From the NCBI GenBank assembly GCA_041558415.1, contig JBFFEY010000010.1, positions 1 through 64,000 of the forward strand: a stretch of 64,000 nucleotides of DNA, given 5' to 3'. This stretch comes from SG8-39 sp041558415 (GTDB lineage Bacteria > Pseudomonadota > Gammaproteobacteria > Burkholderiales > SG8-39). Shown here one piece after another: positions 57,078 to 64,000 of this stretch. Below the pieces are notes generated by a model. It made no database searches and was not told the DNA's origin. It saw only the letters and a program-made list of their open reading frames with translations. The stretch's first letter is position 1. The number at the start of each line of letters is the position of its first letter. The translations under genes were made by a program, and so were the position numbers.

Positions 57078-57971
57078 TCAGCCCCGCGTCACGGCCAGCC
57101 GCTGACGATTCACGAGGTAGAGGCCGGACACGACGATGATTGCCATGCCGATGAGCGACCAGCGGTCAGGAAAATCATCGAACACGAGGTAGCCGAGCAC
57201 GATCACCCAGACGAGCTGCGAGTAGTGCATCGGCACGAGCAGCGATGCATTGGCGTAATCGTAGGCGCGGATCAGCAGCAGGTGCCCGACCAGCCCGAAT
57301 ACGCCCATCAGCCCGAACAGCACCCAGTCGAGTGGTACTTCGGGCATCTGCACGCTGGTCGTCGGCAGGAACGGGGTAAACAGCAGCGTGCCGATCAGCG
57401 CGCCCCAGAACAGCGACGTCAACGGATGCTCGACGCCGGCGAGCTTGCGCGTGAGGATCTGGTAAAGGGCGTTGCAGACCGCCATGCCGAGCGGCAGCAG
57501 CGCGTACAGCGTGACGACCGAGAAGCCCGGCCGTACGATGACCAGGGCGCCGCCAAATCCGACGAGCACGGCGAGCAGGCGAGGACCGTCGAGCCGTTCG
57601 TTCAGCATCGGTACGGCGAGCACCGCCGCGACGAGCGGCATGACGAAGCCGATTGCCGCCGCGTCGGCCATCGGCATCTGCGAAAGTGCCGTCATGTAGA
57701 GCAGCGTCGCCGAGCCGAGCATCAGCCCGCGCAGCGCCTGCACGCCAAGGCGCGCGGTGCGCATGCGGCGCAGTAGGCCGCCGGCGGTGAACCAGGCGAC
57801 CAGCAGGCCGAGGTTGACGGCGTAGCGCGCCCAGACGATGCCCGGCACCGGGTAGGACTGCGCCAGGTACTTGCCGGTGGCGTCGAGCAGCGCGAACACG
57901 CCGACCGCCGCAATCATCAGCGCCACGCCACGCAGCGCGGGGTGGGAAGAAAAAAGGGACGCGCCGATCAT
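57078..57971 (-). CDS. EamA/DMT-family transporter
   Basis: A 297-residue drug/metabolite-type transporter with 10 predicted helices in two EamA repeats. The substrate is unknown. The start is ATG 57971 (TTG 57986 is an alternative in the same frame but overlaps the -10). It is convergent with the enoyl-CoA hydratase gene and divergent from the second EamA gene, with which it shares a 41-base promoter region. Confidence 0.88.
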   Translation of the reverse strand: MIGASLFSSHPALRGVALMIAAVGVFALLDATGKYLAQSYPVPGIVWARYAVNLGLLVAWFTAGGLLRRMRTARLGVQALRGLMLGSATLLYMTALSQMPMADAAAIGFVMPLVAAVLAVPMLNERLDGPRLLAVLVGFGGALVIVRPGFSVVTLYALLPLGMAVCNALYQILTRKLAGVEHPLTSLFWGALIGTLLFTPFLPTTSVQMPEVPLDWVLFGLMGVFGLVGHLLLIRAYDYANASLLVPMHYSQLVWVIVLGYLVFDDFPDRWSLIGMAIIVVSGLYLVNRQRLAVTRG

Positions 57972-57985
57972 CGCGAAAGGCCGCA

Positions 57986-57991
57986 ATTCTA
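57986..57991 (-). promoter_or_regulatory. -10 element of the minus-strand EamA gene
   Basis: TAGAAT on the minus strand, 14 bases before ATG 57971. Confidence 0.4.
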
Positions 57992-58000
57992 CGGCGTTGC

Positions 58001-58006
58001 TAGACT
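58001..58006 (+). promoter_or_regulatory. -10 element placing the RNA start at the plus-strand EamA ATG
   Basis: TAGACT, exactly 6 bases before ATG 58013. It lies 9 bases from the opposing minus-strand -10. Confidence 0.45.
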
Positions 58007-58012
58007 GGTGCG

Positions 58013-58858
58013 ATGGAAATCTCTCCGGCGGTGATGTTTGCGGTGCTGGCCGCGGCGCTGCTGCACGCGGCCTGGAACGCGCTGCTCAAAGCGAGCGCGG
58101 ACAAGGCGCTCGCGAGCATCGGTCAGGCGATGGCGCGCGGCCTCATCGCCCTCGTCCTGGTGCCGTTCGTCGCGGCGCCGGCGCCCGAATCCTGGCCCTG
58201 GATCGCGGCCTCGGTCATCGTGCACGTCGCTTATTTCTGGCTGCTCGCCGGCGCCTACCGCTGGGGCGAACTGTCGTTCAGCTACCCGATCATGCGCGGC
58301 ACCGCGCCGGCGATCGTCGCCCTCATCAGCGTGCCGCTGTTCGCCGAGATCCTGCCTGGTGCCGAGCTGGCGGCGATCGCGCTGATCTGCGCCGCGGTGC
58401 TCGCCTTCGCCGGCGGCTCGTCCGCTGGGCCAAACGTGCAAGGCCGGGCCCTCGCATTTGCGCTCGGCAACGCCGTGGTCATCGCCAGCTACACGCTCAT
58501 CGACGCGCACGGCGTGCGCCTGTCTGGTGCGCCGATCGGCTATGCACTGTGGTTCTTTCTCGGCAACAGCATCGTGCAGCTGTCGCTCGGCGTCGGCGGC
58601 CACGGGCGACAGCTGTTCGCCTACCTGCGCCGCCACGGCGTTCAGGCGGCGCTCGGCGGCGTCTTCACGATCGGTGCCTACGGCACGGCGCTGTGGGCGA
58701 TGACTCAGGCGCCGGTCGCGCTGGTCGCGACCCTGCGCGAGACCTCGGTCGTCTTCGCGGCGTTGATCGGCGCGCTGTTTCTCGGCGAGCGGCTGACGCG
58801 GCGGCGCATGGTCGCCACCGCGCTGGTCTTCGCCGGCCTGGTTCTGCTGCGCCTCTAG
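58013..58858 (+). CDS. EamA/DMT-family transporter, second
   Basis: A 281-residue DMT transporter with 10 predicted helices and two EamA repeats (ends of repeats at about residues 130 and 280; GALFLGERLTRRRMVATALVFAGL is typical). It is not closely similar to the divergent neighbour. The initiation codon coincides with the predicted RNA start. Substrate unknown. Confidence 0.88.
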   Translation: MEISPAVMFAVLAAALLHAAWNALLKASADKALASIGQAMARGLIALVLVPFVAAPAPESWPWIAASVIVHVAYFWLLAGAYRWGELSFSYPIMRGTAPAIVALISVPLFAEILPGAELAAIALICAAVLAFAGGSSAGPNVQGRALAFALGNAVVIASYTLIDAHGVRLSGAPIGYALWFFLGNSIVQLSLGVGGHGRQLFAYLRRHGVQAALGGVFTIGAYGTALWAMTQAPVALVATLRETSVVFAALIGALFLGERLTRRRMVATALVFAGLVLLRL

Positions 58859-58884
58859 CGGCGCAGCCGCGCCCCTGGCCGACC

Positions 58885-59580
58885 TCAGGCGGCCTCGAGC
58901 CGGCCGTTGACGAGCCGCACCCGGTCGCCTGTGCGCCAGCCCGGTTCGCTTTCGCTCGACAGCGTACGCAGCGCACCGCTATCCATGCGCACCGTGACTT
59001 CCCAGCGCTTCGTGCCGCGCGCCTGCTTCTCGACTTGGTGGCCGGCGTAGGCACCGCCCGCGGCGCCGACGACGGTTAGGATCTTCCTGCCGCTGCCGCC
59101 GCCGAACTGGTTGCCGATCACGCCGCCGAGCACGCCGCCGGCGACGGCGCCGAGGCCGGTGCCTTCGCCGGGCTGGGCAATCTCGCGTACCGACTCGACC
59201 GTGCCGACATTGGCTGCCGCGGCTACGGGCGGCAGCGCCGCCGGCGGCGACACCGGTCCGTAATCGCGTACCACGATCGGTTCCTCAACGCGGCGTTCCT
59301 CGATCGGTGCGCGCGTGCGCACGACCGCCGGCTTGCGGCGTTTTGCCACGGGCGCCGCGGCCGGAGCCGTGCTCTGCGAGGACGTAACCTCGGCAGGGCC
59401 CGGCGTCGGGACCACCGCGGTCGGTTCCGCCGGCAGCGCCAGGCTTGGCAGCGCGCTCGAAGCGCTGGTACGCGGCAGTACGCCGGTCAGCGCGCCGATG
59501 CCGGCAACCGATACCGTAATGACGGAAATGGCTGCCGCCGCGATCAGCGGGTGCAGCCGAGGACTGTTGTTCGCTTTCAT
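58885..59580 (-). CDS. Glycine-zipper 2TM-domain outer-membrane protein (17 kDa-antigen type)
   Basis: A 231-residue exported protein with an N-terminal membrane anchor/signal (LIAAAAISVITVSVAGIGALTG), a Pro/Ala-rich linker, a glycine-zipper pair (GTGLGAVAGGVLGGVIGNQFGGGSGRKI and GAAGGAYAGHQVE) and a C-terminal beta-type tail. Such proteins sit in the envelope; no specific function is known. It lies 148 bases downstream of lysS, with a TTGTCA/TACAAC pair (59690-59695 / 59665-59670) at a 19-base spacing as possible own promoter. Confidence 0.82.
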   Translation of the reverse strand: MKANNSPRLHPLIAAAAISVITVSVAGIGALTGVLPRTSASSALPSLALPAEPTAVVPTPGPAEVTSSQSTAPAAAPVAKRRKPAVVRTRAPIEERRVEEPIVVRDYGPVSPPAALPPVAAAANVGTVESVREIAQPGEGTGLGAVAGGVLGGVIGNQFGGGSGRKILTVVGAAGGAYAGHQVEKQARGTKRWEVTVRMDSGALRTLSSESEPGWRTGDRVRLVNGRLEAA

Positions 59581-59728
59581 GGTGCTGTCCTTCCTTTCTC
59601 AGCGAAGTGGACAGCCTCCACGCTACGCACCGTTCGACGCGGCTGCCGTATCGGTGTGTTACCAGTTGTATCCGGCAGGCCGTGCGGCGTGACAAGCTGC
59701 ACGCACGGGCCTGTTGCCGGAAGGCGAC

Positions 59729-61279
59729 TCAGGCTTCCGGTCGCATGTGGGGGAAATAAATCACGTCGCGGATCGACGGACTGTCGGTCAGCAGCATCAC
59801 CAGCCGATCGATGCCGATGCCGGCACCCGCGGTCGGCGGCAGACCGTACTCGAGCGCGCGCACGTAGTCGTCGTCGTAGTACATCGCCTCCTGATCGCCG
59901 GCGTCCTTGAGGCGCGCCTGCTCGCGGAAACGCTCGGCCTGGTCCTCGGGATCGTTCAGCTCCGAGAAGCCGTTCGCGATTTCCTTGCCGTCGATGAACA
60001 GCTCGAAGCGCTCGGCGACTTCCGGATTACGGTCGTAGCGGCGGGCGAGTGGCGACACCTCGGCCGGGAAATCGATGATGAAGGTGGGTTCGATCAGGTT
60101 TTTCTCGGCCAGGGTCTCGAACAGCATCAGGTGCAGCGCGCCCCAGCCCGCATTGTCATCGAACGCCACGCCGAATTCGGTCAATTTGCCGGCCAGAAAG
60201 TCGCGATCGTGCAGCTGCGCATTCGACCAGTACTCCGGTGCGTACTTGCGGATCGCGTCCGACATGCTGAGTCGGGCAAACGGCTTGCCGAAGTCGAGCG
60301 TGCGTCCCTGGTAGCTGACGCTCGCGGTGCCGAGCGCGGACTGCGCGGCGTGGCGGAGAAGCACCTCGACCAGCGACATCATGTAGGTGAAGTTGGTGTA
60401 CGCGCAGTACACCTCCATCATCGTGAATTCCGGGTTGTGCTTGGTGGATATGCCCTCGTTACGGAAATTGCGGTTGATCTCGTAGACCTTCTCCATCCCC
60501 CCGACGACCAGGCGCTTGAGGTAGAGCTCAGGGGCGATGCGGAGGTACAGATCCATGTCGAGCGCGTTATGGTGCGTGCGGAAAGGCCGTGCCGTCGCGC
60601 CGCCCGGAATGGGCTGCAGCATCGGCGTTTCGACTTCGAGGTAGTTGCTCGCCCCCATGAAGTCGCGCAGTGCCTGCACCACGCGCGATCGCACCGCGAA
60701 CGTCCAGCGCGAGTGTTCGTTCATCAGCAGGTCGATGTGACGCTGGCGGTAGCGCTGCTCGACGTCCGTCAGGCCGTGCCACTTCTCCGGCAGCGGGCGC
60801 AGCGATTTCGACAGCAGGCGCAGTGCCGTCGCGCGCAGGGTGAGCTCGCCGGTGCGTGTCTTGAACAGCACGCCGCTCGCGCCGACGATGTCACCGATGT
60901 CCCAATGCTTGTAGGCGGCGTGCACGTCCTTGCCCGTCTGGTCGTCGGAGACGTAGATCTGGATGCGCCCGGTATGATCCTGGACGACGCCGAAGCTCGC
61001 CTTGCCCATGACGCGCTTCAGCATCAGGCGTCCGGCCACGGTCGCCCTGATCTGGCGCGTCTCGAGCGCCTCGGACGACAGCTCGCCGTAGGCGGCGTCG
61101 AGCTTTTCCGCCATCTGGTCCCGCGCGAAATCGTTCGGGTAATTGAAGCCCTCCTCGCGCAGCTTGGCGAGCTTGGCGCGCCGCTCGGCGATGATCTTGT
61201 TCTCGTCCTGCGGCGCGGCAGCCTCGGGCGTGGTGGACGCGGCCCCCTCGGGCTGGCCACGCTGCTTGCGTTCCTGCAT
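59729..61279 (-). CDS. lysS: Lysyl-tRNA synthetase (class II)
   Basis: A 516-residue class IIb synthetase: an N-terminal OB-fold anticodon-binding domain, then motif 2 ([27 protein letters not shown]) and motif 3 ([11 protein letters not shown]). It charges tRNA-Lys. The ATG lies 2 bases after the prfB stop, the prfB-lysS operon found in many proteobacteria. Confidence 0.97.
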   Translation of the reverse strand: MQERKQRGQPEGAASTTPEAAAPQDENKIIAERRAKLAKLREEGFNYPNDFARDQMAEKLDAAYGELSSEALETRQIRATVAGRLMLKRVMGKASFGVVQDHTGRIQIYVSDDQTGKDVHAAYKHWDIGDIVGASGVLFKTRTGELTLRATALRLLSKSLRPLPEKWHGLTDVEQRYRQRHIDLLMNEHSRWTFAVRSRVVQALRDFMGASNYLEVETPMLQPIPGGATARPFRTHHNALDMDLYLRIAPELYLKRLVVGGMEKVYEINRNFRNEGISTKHNPEFTMMEVYCAYTNFTYMMSLVEVLLRHAAQSALGTASVSYQGRTLDFGKPFARLSMSDAIRKYAPEYWSNAQLHDRDFLAGKLTEFGVAFDDNAGWGALHLMLFETLAEKNLIEPTFIIDFPAEVSPLARRYDRNPEVAERFELFIDGKEIANGFSELNDPEDQAERFREQARLKDAGDQEAMYYDDDYVRALEYGLPPTAGAGIGIDRLVMLLTDSPSIRDVIYFPHMRPEA

Positions 61280-61281
61280 GC

Positions 61282-62386
61282 CTACACTCCCTGCTTGAGG
61301 CTGGCGGAAATGAACGGGTCGAGGTCGCCGTCGAGCACGGCCTGCGTGTTGCCGCGCTCGACTCCGGTTCGCAGGTCCTTGATGCGCGACTGGTCGAGGA
61401 CGTAGGAACGGATCTGGTGTCCCCAGCCGATGTCGGTCTTGGCGTCCTCCAGCTTTTCGCGCTCGGCCTGTCGCTTGCGCAGCTCGAGCTCGTAGAGCTT
61501 GGCCTTCAGCATCAGCATGGCTTCCGCACGGTTGCGATGCTGCGAGCGGTCATTCTGGCACTGGACGACGAGGTTGCTTGGCAGGTGCGTGATGCGCACC
61601 GCGCTGTCGGTGCGGTTGACGTGCTGGCCGCCGGCGCCCGAGGCACGGTAGGTGTCGATCCGCAGATCGGCAGGGTTGATGTCGACCTCGATGCTCTCGT
61701 CGACCTCCGGATAGACGAAGACGCTGGCGAAGGAGGTGTGGCGGCGCGCGTTCGAGTCGAACGGCGATTTCCGCACCAGGCGGTGCACCCCGGTTTCCGT
61801 GCGCAAGTAGCCGTAGGCGTGGTCGCCGCTCACCTTGAGCGTCGCCGACTTGATGCCGGCTACTTCGCCCTCGGTTTCCTCCAGGATCTCGACCCGGAAG
61901 TCCTTGTGGTCGCAGTACTTCAGGTACATGCGCTCGAGCATCTGCGCCCAGTCCTGGGCTTCGGTGCCGCCCGAGCCGGCCTGGATGTCGATGAAGCAGT
62001 TGTTCGGATCGAGCGGGTTGGAGAACATGCGCCGGAACTCCAGCGCGGCAACCTCTTTCTCGAGCCGGCCCGATTCGCGCCCCAGCTCGGTCAGCGTGGC
62101 CGTGTCCTCGTCCGAGGCCGCGAGCTCGAACAGCTCGTTCGAGTCCCGGATGCCCTGGTCGACGCGATCCAGCGTCTCGACGATATCCTCGAGCGACTTC
62201 TTTTCCTTGCCGAGCTCTTGTGCACGCTGCGGGTTGTCCCACAGCTTGGGGTCCTCGAGCTCGCGGTTCAGGGCTTCGAGACGGGTCTTTTTCGTCTCGT
62301 AGTCAAAGATACCTCCGCAGCTCGACGGTTCGCGTGGCGAGATCCGCAAGCGAGGAGGCGATCTGGTTGATGCGTTCGGCGTCCAT
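61282..62386 (-). CDS. prfB: Peptide chain release factor 2, programmed +1 frameshift
   Basis: Release factor 2, which reads UGA and UAA. ATG 62386 opens a 27-codon frame ending at an in-frame TGA (62305-62303). At CTT-TGA-C the ribosome shifts +1 and continues to 61282, giving 367 residues (365 in E. coli). The GGQ motif ([15 protein letters not shown]) and the SPF tripeptide ([13 protein letters not shown]) are intact. The alignment across the shift (RRYL then [10 protein letters not shown]) matches the family. Do not read it as a broken gene. Confidence 0.96.
62302..62317 (-). promoter_or_regulatory. prfB programmed frameshift site
   Basis: CGGAGG-TAT-CTT-TGA-C on the minus strand. The Shine-Dalgarno-like GGAGG lies 3 bases before the slippery CTT, as in E. 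coli (AGGGGG-TAT-CTT-TGA-C). It gives autoregulation: low RF2 favours the shift. Confidence 0.95.
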
Positions 62387-62431
62387 GGTCAACGGTCGGA
62401 AAGCGCGGATTATACGGTAGCGGTGCGCCGG

Positions 62432-63967
62432 TCAGCGATCGCGCGCCGCCCCTTTGCGTCGCTCGCTGCCCGACACGCCAGCGCTTGCCTTCGCGCCGTA
62501 TGCAACCGCGTACTTGCGCGCGGTGCGGCGATCGAGGCCGGTCCGCTCCGCCACTTCGGCGTAGGTGCCGAGGCGCTGGTACAGCAGCGCGCAATAGTGG
62601 CCGAGCAGATCCTGCGCGCTCAGCCGGCCCGCCTCAATCTGGGCAGCAAGCCGCGCGGCGTCGCCTGTCGCGGCATGCACGGGGCCGTCCAGTTCGCGCG
62701 CGTAACGGCCGGTGAGAAGAACGCGGCGCACCGCCTGCTCGAGCTCTCGGACATTGCCCGGCCAGCGATACTCGGGCGGGACGTCGCGCCTGATCGCTTC
62801 CATCGCCTGCGCTGTGAGTTCAGCATTTTCGGTTCCCGCGACGCGGGCGACGAGCAGGCGTACCAGTTCTTCGAGTTCGCGCGGTGATTCATCCAGCCGT
62901 TCGCGCAACGTCGGCACGCGAATCACGTCTGAACACAAACGGTAGTAGAAGTCTTCGCGAAACTGACCCTGCTGGCGCAGCTCTTCCAGTGGCCGATTGG
63001 TTGCCGCGACGACCCTGCCGGCGAATCGCTTGCGTTCCCGACTGCCGAGCGGCGTGAAGACCCGATCCTGCAGTACGTGCAGCAGCTTGATCTGTACCGG
63101 GGTCGACACTTCGCCGATTTCATCCAGGAACAGCGCGCCGTGCGGGCTGCAGCGTTGAAACACGCCATCGTGGTTTTCGATGGCGCCGGTGAACGCGCCC
63201 TTGCGGTGGCCGAAGAGCTCCGATTCGATTAGCGTCTCCGGGAACTGCGACAGGTTGATGGCGATGAAGCCTTCGGTGAAGCTCGCCGCGAAGCGGCGCG
63301 CTTCCGGCAGGTAGGGAATGAATTGCGAACGCCCGATGGCGGCCGCCGCCGCGCCCTTGCCGGTGCCGGTTGCACCCAGCAGGAGGGTCGAAAAGTCCTC
63401 CATGCGGTTCCACAAGGCCGCCTCGAATCCACGCATGTCGTGGGTGAGAACGTTGTCCCACAAAGCCCGTCGCAAGCGGTGCATCGATGGGCAGTCGCCC
63501 GCCAGCGAACGAAGTATGAAGCGGTAAGCGCGGCGCAGCTGGTAGAAGAAGGCAAAGTAGCGCGTCGCCTCGGCTTCGGTGAATCCGTGTCCCATCAGCA
63601 TTGCGGCAACGGATTCGGCGATGTCGTGCGCCGGCGCCGATGCGTCCTGCTTGATCTGGCGCTCGATGAGCGCGTCGATCGGCGGCACGTGGTGGTGGTA
63701 GCACACGTAGAGAAAGCCGCTCTGCACCAGCCGCTGGTCCTGCGGGCTGAGCAGGCGTAGGGCGGTCGGCTCGGTGTACGGGCGCAGCCGCGGCTCCACC
63801 AGGCGTGCGAGCGCCTCACGATCCCGCATCAGATGGGCCACGCTTTCGCCCGGCAGCAGGCGCTGAATGATCGCGGCGCGTTCTTCGCTGAACGGATTTC
63901 CGTACACCACCCGGTCCAGCGCAGCGAAGAACGCCCGCTCACTGTCTTTTAGACCCAACCGGGCCAC
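62432..63967 (-). CDS. Sigma-54-dependent transcriptional activator with unassigned N-terminal domain
   Basis: A 511-residue enhancer-binding protein. The AAA+ domain has Walker A GATGTGKG (198-205, GKG in place of GKS/T), the sigma-54 contact GAFTGA (257-262), Walker [10 protein letters not shown] and [14 protein letters not shown] Fis-type helix-turn-helix ends the protein ([19 protein letters not shown]). Residues 1-190 are predominantly helical with a His/Cys segment ([10 protein letters not shown], about 87-96); they match no receiver, PAS or GAF domain that I recognise. The GTG start follows GGGAGC. The target genes are unknown; the neighbouring prfB-lysS operon is not an obvious target. 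Confidence 0.87.
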   Translation of the reverse strand: MARLGLKDSERAFFAALDRVVYGNPFSEERAAIIQRLLPGESVAHLMRDREALARLVEPRLRPYTEPTALRLLSPQDQRLVQSGFLYVCYHHHVPPIDALIERQIKQDASAPAHDIAESVAAMLMGHGFTEAEATRYFAFFYQLRRAYRFILRSLAGDCPSMHRLRRALWDNVLTHDMRGFEAALWNRMEDFSTLLLGATGTGKGAAAAAIGRSQFIPYLPEARRFAASFTEGFIAINLSQFPETLIESELFGHRKGAFTGAIENHDGVFQRCSPHGALFLDEIGEVSTPVQIKLLHVLQDRVFTPLGSRERKRFAGRVVAATNRPLEELRQQGQFREDFYYRLCSDVIRVPTLRERLDESPRELEELVRLLVARVAGTENAELTAQAMEAIRRDVPPEYRWPGNVRELEQAVRRVLLTGRYARELDGPVHAATGDAARLAAQIEAGRLSAQDLLGHYCALLYQRLGTYAEVAERTGLDRRTARKYAVAYGAKASAGVSGSERRKGAARDR

Positions 63968-64000
63968 GGCAGGCGGGCTCCCTATCGATGTGCAAGAACT

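Noticed and set aside
62303..62305. In-frame TGA in prfB taken as a sign of a pseudogene
   Set aside because: The CTT-TGA-C with upstream GGAGG is the known recoding site and the product aligns through the +1 shift.

Overview
The window is a contiguous, gene-dense, GC-rich stretch of bacterial chromosome. Gene content and order point to a betaproteobacterium: phaC-phaA-phaB-phaR, ftsK-lolA-rarA-serS, rsmI/yraN/diaA/dolP/rfaE2, prfB-lysS with the programmed frameshift, bamD/rluD/pgeF, and a bacterial RNase P RNA. These order arguments come from memory of the families; no search was run, so rank below class is not claimed. No insertion sequence, prophage, CRISPR array or rRNA was seen. Most intergenic gaps are under 100 bases. 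The only stretch above 300 bases without a protein gene is 12861-13396, most of which is rnpB.

Layout. 1-7432: an Mrp-type cation/proton antiporter operon in the order E-F-G-(DUF4040)-B-C-D-D-small protein-D. 7472-12342: a TRAP transporter (dctP, terminator, dctQ, dctM), an amidase and a 52-residue membrane protein. 12360-16188 (minus): PAS protein, rnpB, a DUF3025 gene, pyrC and rsmI. 16251-20557 (plus): yraN, a SIS-domain isomerase, dolP, rfaE2, a conserved hypothetical gene and an rhlE-type helicase. 20592-24638: an SDR, a FemAB-like acyltransferase, glnB, an Smr protein and trxB. 24733-28083: an orphan two-partner-secretion transporter (TpsB), a Crp/Fnr regulator and a FecR-domain protein. 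28222-33841: ftsK, lolA, rarA, serS and tRNA-Ser(CGA). 33909-36227: an orphan molybdenum hydroxylase large subunit. 36269-41675: an iron locus with a TonB-like protein, fbpC, fbpB and fbpA on separate transcripts with two Fur-box-like palindromes, plus a lipoprotein hydrolase. 41785-48268: a reduced secretin-like protein, a DinG-type helicase, denD, bamD, rluD and pgeF. 48495-57070: a polyhydroxyalkanoate cluster (phaC, phaA, two phaB, phaR, rimO, a second thiolase and an enoyl-CoA hydratase). 57078-63967: two divergent EamA transporters, a glycine-zipper protein, lysS, prfB and a sigma-54 activator.

Working together. The antiporter, TRAP system and iron permease handle ion, carboxylate-type and ferric uptake. 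PhaC, PhaA, PhaB and PhaR form a complete acetyl-CoA to PHB route with its repressor. DolP, BamD, LolA, the TonB-like protein and the heptose enzyme serve the outer membrane, confirming a Gram-negative envelope.

Most unusual points: two genes (the DUF4040 antiporter subunit and rhlE) have no ATG/GTG/TTG where the family N-terminus requires one, and both read GTC-ATC-GA after a Shine-Dalgarno; three genes have a -10 box exactly 6 bases before the ATG, suggesting leaderless mRNAs; FbpC carries a CX3CX2CX3C cluster; the fbp permease genes are split over opposing strands; and a TpsB-Crp-FecR module lacks a secreted partner. I did not find a clear-cut wholly new system.
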